Positions 36,299 to 45,229 of a stretch of DNA of 64,000 bases are shown piece after piece (positions within the stretch are counted from its first letter, which is position 1; every line of letters starts with the position of its first letter). The stretch spans positions 1-64,000 of the forward strand of contig NZ_JADLRJ010000008.1 of assembly GCF_015477355.1 (NCBI RefSeq), given 5' to 3'. The translations under genes and the position numbers were made by a program. Source of the DNA: Nocardia blacklockiae (GTDB lineage: Bacteria > Actinomycetota > Actinomycetes > Mycobacteriales > Mycobacteriaceae). The notes beneath the pieces are model-generated. The model was not told the origin of the DNA and ran no database searches. It saw only the letters and a list, made by a program, of their open reading frames with translations.

Positions 36299-37095
36299 GC
36301 AAGCTCCTCCAAAGCCGCCCGCAGCCGGATCAGGACGTCCCGGTCGACCGGCTCCCAGCGGTCCCGGGCGGGCACCGTCGTGCGCGACGGCACCCGGCGT
36401 CGCAGGGGCGGCGCGGGTCTGGGCGGCGCGGGTACTTCCCGCGGCGGCGGTTCGGGCACCGGCTCGCGCACCATCACGGGTGGTTCCACCAGCCCGGCCG
36501 CGGTCAGGTCGCGCACCGCCGCCAGGCAGCCGTAGGCGGTGCGGCCCAGGTCGCGCGCGATACCGGTGACGTTGCGCCGGGCGTCCGCGGCGGAGAGCAC
36601 CTCCACCTGCCCGGCGGTCAGCACCACCCGCCGCCGGCGCACGTGGCGCACGGGCACGACGGGGTAGCGGTCGACCCAGCCCGCGGGCCACGGCCCGGCC
36701 GCGGGATCGCCGCGCCGCTCCACCTCGTCCACCAGCGCACCCGGGGTGATGTGGCAGACCGGCGCGAGCCAGTGCGGCGGCGCCGGCCGGAACTTGGCCC
36801 CGGCGGGCGCGGCGAGCAGGAAGTAGGCGGCGTCGAACACCGACAGCAGGGCCAGCACCTCCAGCCGCGGCAGTGCCAGCAGCCGTGCGGGATTGCCCGC
36901 TTCGGCAGCCTGCCAGTCGGCCGGGCTCGCCACCCCCGCTTCCACCAGTAACCGGTCCAGCCCGGTGGTGCGGTGGCAGGCGGCGTACGCCACCGTCCCC
37001 TCCACGAGATGGAAGGTGCCGTCGCCGACCCGCAGGATGCCGGTCCGCTTCTCCTTCTCCAATTGCCGCAGTACGACCGGGAGTTCAACGCTCAT
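36295..37095 (-). CDS. DUF4388-like sensor / winged-helix protein 1
   Basis: 266 residues from ATG 37095. The N-terminus (LRQLEKEKRTGILRVGDGTF, HLVEGTVAYAACHRTTGLDR) has the DUF4388/PATAN pattern: a short beta module in which a small ligand or partner may bind. The middle carries VVLTAGQVEVLSAADARRNV and TGIARDLGRTAYGCLAAVRD, a winged helix-turn-helix-like part. A Pro-rich linker (PVPEPPPREVPAPPRPAPP) and a final helix (DRDVLIRLRAALEELA) complete it. Overlaps roadblock C by 11 bp upstream and roadblock B by 4 bp downstream, so the three form a coupled operon. A matching protein is encoded divergently at 38310. Confidence 0.65.
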   Translation of the reverse strand: MSVELPVVLRQLEKEKRTGILRVGDGTFHLVEGTVAYAACHRTTGLDRLLVEAGVASPADWQAAEAGNPARLLALPRLEVLALLSVFDAAYFLLAAPAGAKFRPAPPHWLAPVCHITPGALVDEVERRGDPAAGPWPAGWVDRYPVVPVRHVRRRRVVLTAGQVEVLSAADARRNVTGIARDLGRTAYGCLAAVRDLTAAGLVEPPVMVREPVPEPPPREVPAPPRPAPPLRRRVPSRTTVPARDRWEPVDRDVLIRLRAALEELA

Positions 37096-37471
37096 GACCG
37101 TTTCCCGTGAGTTCGGCGAGGATGCCGCGGAGCCGGAAGCGTGCCATCGCCAGGTTCCCGGTGTCGTCGTCGAACAGGACGTGGACGAACAGCCGGCCCT
37201 CGAAGTCGCCGCCCACCAGGTTCAGCAGGTGGTATCCGCGTGGCCCGCAGACGACGATCTCGGTGATGTCGTCGTCGCCGTTCGCCAGGGCCGGACACTC
37301 CAGGACCGCGCGGACCACCTCGGTGGTGGCCGCGGCGTTCTCGTGCTCGTCCAGCCGGTCGTGCCGGCCCGCCGCGGCGATCGCCAGACCGCTCGCGCCG
37401 TCCACCAGCGTCACCCCCTTCGCGCCAGGAATATCGATAATCTTTTCCAGGCACCCCTCAATACCGATCAC
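37085..37471 (-). CDS. Roadblock/LC7-like protein C
   Basis: 128 residues from ATG 37471, first gene of the minus-strand arm. LEKIIDIPGAKGVTLVDGAS, AATTEVVRAVLECPALANGD, DITEIVVCGPRGYHLLNLVG and LFVHVLFDDDTGNLAMARFR form the usual alpha/beta roadblock fold. It shares T-E-V-V-R-A and N-L-A-M-A-R with protein A. Stops inside the DUF4388-like gene (11-bp overlap). Likely homo- or heterodimerises with the other copies. Confidence 0.7.
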   Translation of the reverse strand: MIGIEGCLEKIIDIPGAKGVTLVDGASGLAIAAAGRHDRLDEHENAAATTEVVRAVLECPALANGDDDITEIVVCGPRGYHLLNLVGGDFEGRLFVHVLFDDDTGNLAMARFRLRGILAELTGNGHER

Positions 37472-38309
37472 CGTGCCACCGCTTGTCAGATTTGGATTCG
37501 AGATTCCCGACGCTACACACCGCCGTCGAGTGTTGTACAGATGAATTCCAGATAATTGTCAGCAATCCAGGAATAACGGACAATGCCGTGGTCCTCGGAT
37601 TTATACTCAGCGGTATCAATTTCCGTCTGGTCTCCGCGTGTGGAGCATCGCGGCAGGTATGCGGTCGAGTCGAATCGGGCATCGGTGTTTCAAACGTTCG
37701 TAGTGGTCGGAATTTTCATTCGGAGGGCAGTTTGCTGGGGAGTTGTCCGGCGAGTTCGACCGATGTGTGCCGTGGTGGTTGCGCGGACAGGGGTGCGGAG
37801 CGATCCGGATGGCTGGTTCACAATGGCGCAAGCGAGCCAGGTAAACCCTCCTTGACCCGCGCAGGCGCTGGTATGAGCGCTGTATCGGCTCCGGCAGGCC
37901 CGCTATCAGGGCGAATTTGCTGGGCGGCCGAACGGCTCGGCGGGAATGCTGCGGGAATTTTGCGGATGTGGTTGCTCCAAAAGTTGCGCCCTGCCAGGAT
38001 GGCGTATGCGAAGGCCGGACTCGCCGGCTCTCGCGGATGAGGGCGGGCGTGCTCGCCGATCGACTATTCCAGGGAACATCTCTTGCGATCATTGTGTGCA
38101 CTCGAACGACTATTACTCTGCTCTGGTTGCCTCCCGGCAAATTGCTGAAACGGTAACCGGAGTAAGTTCTTCCAGCGGCGGTCGGCCGGGCTGTGGCCCG
38201 GCAGGCCGGTATTCCGTTGACATTGAATTCCCGCTATCCGGGACCATTCTGTACACCGTCAGTGAGTATCGGATGTTCCGACTGTCTCTCCATCCGTGGA
38301 GTTCGAATC
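37472..38309. promoter_or_regulatory. 838-bp divergent intergenic region of roadblock cassette
   Basis: No convincing gene; the short open frames here are mixed composition without a plausible fold. It is less GC-rich than the neighbours (for example around 37500-37640). It should hold both divergent promoters; a TTGACA lies at 38217-38222, but without a good -10 at standard spacing. For such a compact genome this is an unusually long control region; a small RNA is possible. Confidence 0.4.
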
Positions 38310-39110
38310 ATGACGACCGGTTCTTCCGCCGGGCCGGCACGGGTGCCGGCGCTCGGCCGACAGGCCGCGCAGGAGGTCGCGCGGGAGCTGACGGCGGCGA
38401 CCGCGGCCGCGCGCACCGGGGACCTGCACGTCTCCGGCGACCCGGGCGGCCGACTGCGCATCGTCGGCGGCCGGGTGGTCGCGGTCTGCACCACGGGCGC
38501 CCCGAGTGTGACCGAGCTGCTGGCGCGGCCGGGGCGCAAGCTGCCCGGCGAGGCGGAGCGGCGGGCACTGGAGGTGATCGCGGTGCTCGACGCCGCGTTC
38601 GCCATCGCGTCGGGCTGGATCGACGGCTGCTACTGGACCTCCGACATCGACCCTCCGCTCGACGCCGACACGGCGGGGCGCCTCGCGGGCGTCGAAGCCG
38701 ACCGGCTGACCACCGAAACCGAGCGGAGGCTGCGCGCGCTGGCCAACAGCCGGGTGTCTCCGCACCGAAACCGGCTGGCGCGCACCGAAAGTGGGGACAC
38801 GCTGCTGCGCGACTGCCCGGCCGGACAGCGCCGGGAGATCCTGCTGCAGGTCGACGGGAAGCACCGCTGCCGCGACATCGCGTTCGCGCTGGGGCGCGGG
38901 CTGTATCCCGTCACCGTCGAGGTCTCGCGGCTGCTCGCCGAGCACGCGCTGGTGGTGCCGTCCGGCGCGAACGGCCGCCCGCTCGTGTCGCCCGTCCCGG
39001 GTGCGCTGCCCCGCGTGCCGCTGCCGCGCCGGCGCCGCAACGCCAGCGGCATCAACGAACTGTATCCGCCTCGCGCCCAGGAACTTCCGGCTCCGACCGG
39101 CAGTGAATAA
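38310..39110 (+). CDS. DUF4388-like sensor / winged-helix protein 2
   Basis: 266 residues from ATG 38310, the same length as the minus-strand paralogue. The N-terminus reads ELTAATAAARTGDLHVSGDP, GGRLRIVGGRVVAVCTTGAP and SVTELLARPGRKLPGEAERR: the DUF4388 pattern (RTG-x-L-x-V, then beta turn, G-x-V-V-A). A helical middle follows, then the winged-helix-like DTLLRDCPAGQRREILLQVD, GKHRCRDIAFALGRGLYPVT and a basic Pro-rich tail. First gene of the plus-strand arm; roadblock D follows 43 bp later. Confidence 0.6.
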   Translation: MTTGSSAGPARVPALGRQAAQEVARELTAATAAARTGDLHVSGDPGGRLRIVGGRVVAVCTTGAPSVTELLARPGRKLPGEAERRALEVIAVLDAAFAIASGWIDGCYWTSDIDPPLDADTAGRLAGVEADRLTTETERRLRALANSRVSPHRNRLARTESGDTLLRDCPAGQRREILLQVDGKHRCRDIAFALGRGLYPVTVEVSRLLAEHALVVPSGANGRPLVSPVPGALPRVPLPRRRRNASGINELYPPRAQELPAPTGSE

Positions 39111-39153
39111 CAACCAGAAGACCGCCGGATCGGCGGACGGCAGAAAGGCTGCG

Positions 39154-39588
39154 ATGAACGCACCGAGCAAGAACCCGGGCAACATGACCGACCGAATCAG
39201 CTTGCTGGTCAAGATGTTGCGGGCCGAAGTACCCGAATGCATCGCCGCCGGGGCCATCGATATGTCCACCGGCATGCTGCTGGCGGTGCAGACCGTGGAC
39301 AACCATCCCGCCGAGGTGCTCGACCTGCTGGCGGCCGCGACGCTGGAGTTGTTCCAGGGCCGCAACGTCGTGATGATCGAGGAGATCTGGAAGGAGCGCC
39401 GGGGCGTCCGCAGCGACGCGCACTACTTCCAGGAGATCCTGGTCAACAGCGACAATCTCGCCCACCTGTTCGTGCGCGTCGAGGGCCGCGACGATGTCGT
39501 GGTGGTCGTCGTCTGCCGCAAGTCGGTGAACGTCGGAATGCTGATGGCCCAGGCCAGACGAGTGGTGCGGGACATCGGGCGGCTCTGA
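39154..39588 (+). CDS. Roadblock/LC7-like protein D
   Basis: 144 residues from ATG 39154 (AGAAAGG upstream). MTDRISLLVKMLRAEVPECI, AAGAIDMSTGMLLAVQTVDN, LLAAATLELFQGRNVVMIEE, FQEILVNSDNLAHLFVRVEG and DVVVVVVCRKSVNVGMLMAQ give the roadblock alternation of helices and strands. It is the most divergent of the four copies, lacking the N-L-A-M-A-R motif but keeping a C-terminal MLMAQARRVVRDI helix. It converges on the thioesterase gene, with 13 bp between stops. Confidence 0.7.
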   Translation: MNAPSKNPGNMTDRISLLVKMLRAEVPECIAAGAIDMSTGMLLAVQTVDNHPAEVLDLLAAATLELFQGRNVVMIEEIWKERRGVRSDAHYFQEILVNSDNLAHLFVRVEGRDDVVVVVVCRKSVNVGMLMAQARRVVRDIGRL

Positions 39589-39601
39589 GGCGGCCCGTGA
39601 C

Positions 39602-40048
39602 TCAACTGCCGCCGGGCGCGGCGACGACCGACTTGGTGATCTGACCGGTGGCGATCACCGTCGCCGGCGAATCCTCCAGCGTGGCGGTCACCGTCACGAA
39701 GGCCAGGGTGCGGCCGCGCTTGGTCAGCTCGCCGTACACGCGCACCCAGACGTCGCGGGGCGCGGCCCGGACGAACTGGGCGGCGATCGCGTGGGTCACG
39801 GCATGCTCGCCCGCCGCGAGCGTCGGCGCGACCGCGAGGTAGCCGGCGAGTTCGAGGATCGTGTTGAGCGCGCCGGCGTGCAGGGTCCCCGCCGGCGTCA
39901 CCGCGAGGTCGCGCACCGGAAACCGCACGCCCCCGGACGGATCGGCGGCGTCGATCAGTTCCGCGCCCAGGGCTCGCTGCAGGGGGACCTGCAGCGCGGC
40001 ATCGGCACGGGCACGAATCGCGTTGTCGGCGACGGCTTCTGAGGACAC
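39602..40048 (-). CDS. PaaI-type hotdog-fold thioesterase
   Basis: 148 residues from ATG 40048. The hotdog pattern is visible: LGAELIDAADPSGGVRFPVR, TPAGTLHAGALNTILELAGY (the G-x-L-H-G/A-G hairpin of PaaI-like enzymes followed by the long helix), HAIAAQFVRAAPRDVWVRVY and LAFVTVTATLEDSPATVIAT. It probably hydrolyses acyl-CoA thioesters; the chain specificity cannot be read. Single gene between the roadblock cassette and a divergent SGNH hydrolase. Confidence 0.75.
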   Translation of the reverse strand: MSSEAVADNAIRARADAALQVPLQRALGAELIDAADPSGGVRFPVRDLAVTPAGTLHAGALNTILELAGYLAVAPTLAAGEHAVTHAIAAQFVRAAPRDVWVRVYGELTKRGRTLAFVTVTATLEDSPATVIATGQITKSVVAAPGGS

Positions 40049-40267
40049 GCGCGCAGCCTAGCGCGGGCGTGCGGTCGGCGCTGTGAACAGTGGGCGACCG
40101 GTGCGCGAGTGGCTGGGGAACAGGTCGCGGGGTTCGCTGGGCGGATACGTCCGAAGGCCTGCGTGGAACCGTGGTGGGGAGGGCGGGAATGTCGCGGGGC
40201 GGCACGGGGTTGGTGTGGTGCGTATCCGGCCGGTTCGGACGGTCCGGTCGAGGAAGGGAACGCGCCC

Positions 40268-41497
40268 GTGCGTGCAGTGACTGTGGTCGCCGTGATCATC
40301 GCGGCCGTGCTGGGATTGTCCGGAGGCGCGGCGGCAGCGCCCGCGCCGGGGTGGGAAGCGGTGTGGGCGACGGCCCCGATGCGCGCGGCAGAAGGTTTCG
40401 TGCCCAACTGGTCCGAGGCCGGGTTCGCGAATCAGACCGTGCGCCAGGTGATTCGGGTGAGCAGCGGCGGGCCCGCGGTGCGGGTGCGGCTGACCAATGC
40501 CTACGGTACACAGCCGCTCGAGGTGGCCGGAGCGACCGTCGCGCGGACCGCGGCGGGCGCGGCCGTGCGCCCGGAAACGGTGCGGCCCTTGACCGTCGGC
40601 CTCGCTCGTACGTTCACCGTCGCGCCGGGTGCGGAGATCGCCACGGACCCGGTGCCTTTCGTGGCCGCGCCGCTGGAATCCCTGTCCGTCACACTGTATT
40701 TCGCGCGGCCGACGGGTCCGGCCACCTATCACGCACAGGCGCTGACGACCACGTACCGGGCGAACGGCGATCATCTCGGCGACGGCGCGGCTGACGCGTT
40801 CGGCGAGACTTCGTCGTCCTACTACTTCCTGTCCGGACTGGACACCGCCGCCCTGCCGCGCCGTGCGGGTGTGGCGCTGTTCGGCGACTCGATCACCGAC
40901 GGCTACGGCGCGACCCCCGACGCGAGGAACACCTACCCGGACGAACTCGCCGAACGCCTTGCCGCCCAGGGCAATCCGCGCCCACTGCTGAATCTCGGCA
41001 TCGGGGGCAACCGCGTCACCGTCGACTCGCCCCGGCTCGGCGACAGCGCGATCTCCCGGTTCCGGCGGGACGCGCTGGAGCAGTCCGGCGTCGGCACCGT
41101 CGTGATCCTGGAGGGCATCAACGACATCGGCCTCAGCGGCGGCGGCGATCCGGTCGGCGCGCCGTTCACGGTGGTGTCCGCCGAGCAGCTCATCGAGGGT
41201 CACCGGGAGCTGATCCGGCAGGCGCGGGCCGCGGGGGTGCGGGTGGTCGGCAACACGCTGCTGCCGTTCGCGGGCTCGGACTACTACACCGGCGAGCATG
41301 AGGCCGTCCGGCAGGCCGTCAACGCGTGGATTCGGACGTCGGGGGAGTACGACGTGGTGGTCGACCTCGACGCCGCGCTCGCCGATCCCGCGGATCCGAG
41401 TCGGCTCGCGGCGCGGTTCGATGTCGGTGACCACCTGCACCCGAACGATGCGGGGTATGCGGCGATGGCCGACGCGATCGGTCCCCGGCTCGGTTAA
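40268..41497 (+). CDS. Secreted SGNH/GDSL-family hydrolase
   Basis: 409 residues from GTG 40268 (AGGAAGG upstream). A signal peptide (MRAVTVVAVIIAAVLGLSGG, AAAAP cleavage region) precedes a beta-rich N-terminal domain of ~180 residues and the SGNH hydrolase: VALFGDSITDGYGATPDARN (catalytic Ser in GDS), LNLGIGGNRVT (block II Gly), VVILEGINDIGLSGGG (block III Asn) and DHLHPNDAGYAAMADA (Asp-x-x-His). Probably an extracellular esterase or lipase. Divergent from the thioesterase, followed 60 bp later by ychF. Confidence 0.88.
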   Translation: MRAVTVVAVIIAAVLGLSGGAAAAPAPGWEAVWATAPMRAAEGFVPNWSEAGFANQTVRQVIRVSSGGPAVRVRLTNAYGTQPLEVAGATVARTAAGAAVRPETVRPLTVGLARTFTVAPGAEIATDPVPFVAAPLESLSVTLYFARPTGPATYHAQALTTTYRANGDHLGDGAADAFGETSSSYYFLSGLDTAALPRRAGVALFGDSITDGYGATPDARNTYPDELAERLAAQGNPRPLLNLGIGGNRVTVDSPRLGDSAISRFRRDALEQSGVGTVVILEGINDIGLSGGGDPVGAPFTVVSAEQLIEGHRELIRQARAAGVRVVGNTLLPFAGSDYYTGEHEAVRQAVNAWIRTSGEYDVVVDLDAALADPADPSRLAARFDVGDHLHPNDAGYAAMADAIGPRLG

Positions 41498-41556
41498 GGT
41501 CGGCTCCCGGTGCGCCCTCCGGCGACCGAGGGACCTCCGCGTAGACTCTGTCTCTC

Positions 41557-42651
41557 GTGAGTCTCACCCTCGGTATCGTCGGCCTGCCCAACGTCGGAAA
41601 GTCGACGCTCTTCAACGCGCTGACCAAGAACGACGTGCTGGCGGCGAACTATCCGTTCGCCACCATCGAGCCGAACGTCGGGGTGGTGCCGCTGCCCGAT
41701 CCGCGGCTGGACAAGCTCGCCGAGATCTTCGGCTCCGCGCGGATCCTGCCCGCCACCGTGTCGTTCGTCGACATCGCCGGCATCGTGAAGGGCGCCTCGG
41801 AAGGTGCGGGCCTGGGCAACAAGTTCCTCGCCAACATCCGCGAGGCCGACGCCATCTGCCAGGTGGTCCGCGTCTTCGCCGACGACGACGTGGTGCACGT
41901 CGACGGCCGCGTCGACCCGCTCGCCGACATCGAGGTCATCGAGACCGAGTTGATCCTCGCCGACCTGCAGACGCTGGAGAAGTCCGTCCCGCGCCTGGAG
42001 AAGGAAGCCAAGATCAAGAAGGACCGCAAGCCCGCCTACGAGGCGGCCAAGGCGGCCCAGGACGTCCTCAACGAGGGCAAAACCCTCTTCTCCGTCCGCG
42101 ACAAGCTCGACACCGACCTCCTGCGCGAACTCTCCCTCCTCACCATCAAGCCGTTCCTCTACGTCTTCAACGCCGACGAATCCGTCCTCACCGACGAAGC
42201 CCGCGTAGCCGAACTCAAAGCCGCCGTAGCCCCCGCCGACGCCGTCTTCCTCGACGCCAAGGTAGAAGCCGAACTCCTCGAACTCGACGACGAATCCGCC
42301 GCCGAACTCCTCGAATCCATCGGCCAATCCGAACCCGGCCTCCACGCCCTCGCCCGAGCCGGCTTCCACACCCTCGGCCTCCAGACCTACCTCACCGCCG
42401 GCCCCAAGGAAGCCCGAGCCTGGACCATCCACCAAGGCGACACCGCCCCCAAGGCCGCAGGCGTCATCCACACCGACTTCGAACGCGGCTTCATCAAGGC
42501 GGAGATCGTGGCCTACGACGACCTTGTCGCCGCAGGCTCGATGGCTGCGGCCAAGGCGGCGGGGAAGGTGCGGATGGAGGGGAAGGATTACGTCATGGCA
42601 GATGGGGACGTGGTCGAGTTCCGTAGCGGATTAGCGTCTGGGAAGAAGTAG
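41557..42651 (+). CDS. ychF: Ribosome-binding ATPase YchF
   Basis: 364 residues from GTG 41557. [20 protein letters not shown] is the P-loop; [20 protein letters not shown] and [20 protein letters not shown] are the family switch regions; [12 protein letters not shown] replaces the GTPase NKxD, explaining ATP preference; the coiled-coil insertion and C-terminal TGS domain ([40 protein letters not shown]) are complete. YchF binds the ribosome and acts in translation quality and stress control. Convergent with the first gene of the defence-like island. Confidence 0.95.
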   Translation: MSLTLGIVGLPNVGKSTLFNALTKNDVLAANYPFATIEPNVGVVPLPDPRLDKLAEIFGSARILPATVSFVDIAGIVKGASEGAGLGNKFLANIREADAICQVVRVFADDDVVHVDGRVDPLADIEVIETELILADLQTLEKSVPRLEKEAKIKKDRKPAYEAAKAAQDVLNEGKTLFSVRDKLDTDLLRELSLLTIKPFLYVFNADESVLTDEARVAELKAAVAPADAVFLDAKVEAELLELDDESAAELLESIGQSEPGLHALARAGFHTLGLQTYLTAGPKEARAWTIHQGDTAPKAAGVIHTDFERGFIKAEIVAYDDLVAAGSMAAAKAAGKVRMEGKDYVMADGDVVEFRSGLASGKK

Positions 42652-42668
42652 ACCAGGTCTTGGCAAAA

Positions 42669-42708
42669 GCATGGCCCGCTCCGGTCGGCAGCCAAGAGCG
42701 GGCCATGC
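42669..42708. terminator. Bidirectional hairpin terminator after ychF
   Basis: GCATGGCCCGCTC (42669-42681) and GAGCGGGCCATGC (42696-42708) form a perfect 13-bp stem with a 14-nt loop, between the stops of ychF (42651) and the 653-aa gene (42718). It marks the left edge of the accessory island. Confidence 0.75.
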
Positions 42709-42717
42709 CTGCGCGCG

Positions 42718-44679
42718 TCAGGGCCTCGAAGCACCCTGCTGCATGCCGATGGCCCACCATGCATCGACCTGGTCGCGATGCTTGCCCAGAGAATCGCGCC
42801 ACTCCAGTGCCCGCTCCGGCAGGACCCCCATCAGATCGACGGTCGGCCGGTCCTCACCGTCGTCTTTCACACCGGTCAGTTCTGCGTGAGCGTCGTCCAA
42901 CGCCCGCACAGCGGCACCGAAACGAAGCTGCGCGGCTTCGAAAGGATCCGTCTTCTCGAGGTTGTCGGCTGCAGCTGCGGGATCATGCTTGGGGAACAAC
43001 TGATAGCGGAGTGCGTAGTTGGTCAGCGGCACCGGCTGTCCCTCCACCGACAACTCGACGTTCCCGGCAACGGACCGCAGGAGAGGCTTGCCGACAGCTT
43101 TCCCGTCCTCGGGACTGCGGCCGTCTTCGATGATCCACTTCAGTCGCTCGACGCCCTGCGGTAGATGTAACATAGCCGTGAGAACCTCACCCACGGTCCG
43201 CCGATCAGACTCATCTCCTTGCTTATCATTACGAGGCATGCCGATGCAGTCCCCGAGTGCAAGGTAGTAGAGCGCGCGCATCGCCAGCTCTCGCCCAGCA
43301 GGACCGAGCGTGCCGGCTTCGGCTTCCCCGACGGCGTCCTCGGCAAGATCGTCGAGCGAGTCGTGGATGCTCAGCGCGAGTCCGTCGCCCGAGGTCATGA
43401 TCTGGGCGCCACTGACCAGCACCTTCACGATACGTTCGATGACAGGATCCCCGTACGCAGTCTGCCCCCGCAGCTCACGCACTAGAAGCTCGACAGCCAG
43501 CGGGATCTTCGTGGTGCGCCGCACGACCAGATTCTTGCTCGACTCCTTCTCCTTGCGCAGAGCGAAGGCGATCGGACGCCGAATCGCGTCCCGCACCTTC
43601 GGCTCGGTGGTCGAGAACAAGTAGACCAGCCTGGCGAACCGGTCGTCGGGGTGACGCTGCACACCGTGCTCGATCGCTTCCTTCCGGATGAGCCGACCGG
43701 CCAGCCACTGGAATTCGTAGTTGTCTTTCAGCACACCGGCGTCATCGACCGCACGCAGGCAGTCGTCGGCCATTGCGGAGTCCTTGGCTGCCGGGGTCCA
43801 ATCCCGCTTCGCGTTGAGGTGTTCCTGTGCGACCTTGACTTTGATCGCCTCGCCCAGATCGACCTCGCCCTCGGTGTCAGCACGGAAGCCAACGATCAGC
43901 ATGAAAGGTGAGACCGCGCACCGGATTTTGGCCATGTGTTCGTCCGTCAGCGACTTTGCCGGACCGGCCACAAGCGCGTTGAGATCGGAGATCATCCGCT
44001 TGATCGCCGTCGAACTGGCCACGAACTTCTGCAGCGTGTCCTTCGGCTCGACGCCAAGACACACATGGGCGTGGCTCACTCGCGACGAGCCTTCCCGGAC
44101 ACAGGGAACGGCGATAGACGAGCCGTCCTCGAACTTGATTACTTCCATGACTCCGAACGGCGCGTCCATGATCCCTTGCTCATTGATCGGAGGATGCAGC
44201 TCGTTGGCCTTGGCCGTCTTTCTCATGGCGTTCTCCATGACCCTGGCCAGCCCCTTGAAGGACTTGGTCTTCCGGATCATTTCGGCCGTGCCGCTGCGGA
44301 CGTCGTCGGCGACCTGGAGGTCCTCGATGTAGGCCGTCGTCCCCGCGGCCGGGTAGATATAGGTGGCGCCGTTACGGGGGTTGGTCGGATCCGGCATGAG
44401 GCGCACGGTCCACACGTCGCTCTCGATGCACAACAGCACCCCTCCAGGGATCCGCATCTTGCGGGGGTACTGGATCTGACGCAGAACGTCCTCCGGATCC
44501 ACCCAGATCGAGGCCATAGCGCCGGCGGCTTCCGAGGACATCTTGAGATGCTTCTCAGCGGCTGCCCGCACAGCGCGGATTTTTGCGGGATCAGGGTGAG
44601 GTGGAAGCTGGCGAATCGGGCGCGGTAGCAGTACTGGATCGTCATCGACGTCCGATCCAGAAAGCTTTGTGCTGGTCAT
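42718..44679 (-). CDS. Unknown 653-aa accessory protein, possibly ParB-like core
   Basis: ATG 44679 with AAGGAG ten bases upstream. The acidic N-terminus (SGSDVDDDPVLLPRPIRQLP) precedes a domain whose KFEDGSSIAVPCVREGSSRV (about residues 177-196) recalls the D/E-G-x-x-R turn of ParB/sulfiredoxin-like domains; this is only a weak resemblance. The rest is helical (AFALRKEKESSKNLVVRRTT, VELLVRELRGQTAYGDPVIE). No membrane segment or nuclease motif is evident. Third-base composition is less extreme than in neighbouring core genes, suggesting transfer. It is divergent from the 266-aa unknown across 550 bp and has an inverted-repeat array just before its start. Confidence 0.6.
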   Translation of the reverse strand: MTSTKLSGSDVDDDPVLLPRPIRQLPPHPDPAKIRAVRAAAEKHLKMSSEAAGAMASIWVDPEDVLRQIQYPRKMRIPGGVLLCIESDVWTVRLMPDPTNPRNGATYIYPAAGTTAYIEDLQVADDVRSGTAEMIRKTKSFKGLARVMENAMRKTAKANELHPPINEQGIMDAPFGVMEVIKFEDGSSIAVPCVREGSSRVSHAHVCLGVEPKDTLQKFVASSTAIKRMISDLNALVAGPAKSLTDEHMAKIRCAVSPFMLIVGFRADTEGEVDLGEAIKVKVAQEHLNAKRDWTPAAKDSAMADDCLRAVDDAGVLKDNYEFQWLAGRLIRKEAIEHGVQRHPDDRFARLVYLFSTTEPKVRDAIRRPIAFALRKEKESSKNLVVRRTTKIPLAVELLVRELRGQTAYGDPVIERIVKVLVSGAQIMTSGDGLALSIHDSLDDLAEDAVGEAEAGTLGPAGRELAMRALYYLALGDCIGMPRNDKQGDESDRRTVGEVLTAMLHLPQGVERLKWIIEDGRSPEDGKAVGKPLLRSVAGNVELSVEGQPVPLTNYALRYQLFPKHDPAAAADNLEKTDPFEAAQLRFGAAVRALDDAHAELTGVKDDGEDRPTVDLMGVLPERALEWRDSLGKHRDQVDAWWAIGMQQGASRP

Positions 44680-44691
44680 CAGGGGCTCCTT

Positions 44692-44737
44692 GCTCCCATC
44701 TCATGGGAGCATTTCTCCCGTGAGCACTACACGGGAG
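44692..44737. promoter_or_regulatory. Operator array of alternating CTCCCRTG half-sites
   Basis: GCTCCCAT-CTC-ATGGGAGC (44692-44710) is followed by CTCCCGTG-AGCACTA-CACGGGAG (44715-44737). Four half-sites of the same sequence alternate in orientation, directly upstream of the 653-aa gene (start 44679). The arrangement suggests cooperative binding by a dimeric repressor. The rest of the 550-bp divergent gap (to 45229) shows nothing else I can call. Confidence 0.55.
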
Positions 44738-45229
44738 CCGGACGCCGACCAGCTCTCGCCGGGCTTCCAGCAGATCTAGTCCACCTTGTACCCGAGCGTC
44801 ACGGCATGCATCCTCACAGCGTTCGGCTGGCCTCAGGACTCCAGGAGTCCGTACCGGGCTCTGCGTGTTCTCGAACGGATCGGCGTCTGTTGTTTGAACT
44901 CGCTGCGTCGTGCACGTCGTGTCGACATGAGCCACCTTACGCGCGGATTGGCCGTTGTGCCGCTGAATTTCCGGGGAGCAGACGCAACCGAAGCCCCGAC
45001 TGACTTGGCCGGGATTTGCGCTGCAACATCGATGGCATTGCCGGAAGATGTTGTATGGCAGTAGATTTCGCTTCGTGGTGCTACGCCGCTTCGTGGAATC
45101 GCCGACCGAGTTCCTGTGATTGCGAACGGCGTTTCCTCCCAGGGCGATCATGAACTTGTCGGTCGCTTGATCTATGGTTGCCGCGAAGTCAGCAGAAGAC
45201 AGGGCACACGCCCTGGGGTGGTGTATCAC

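Noticed and set aside
37583-37855. 90-aa plus-strand frame in the roadblock intergenic region
   Set aside because: Mixed composition without secondary-structure pattern or ribosome site; treated as non-coding.
38301-38312. GTTCGAATC resembling a tRNA T-loop just before the DUF4388-like gene
   Set aside because: No acceptor, anticodon or D-arm complementarity around it; it lies within 10 bp of a start codon.
44786-45064. 92-aa plus-strand frame between the two island unknowns
   Set aside because: Its residues show no fold pattern, it starts without a ribosome site, and it lies in the divergent control region.
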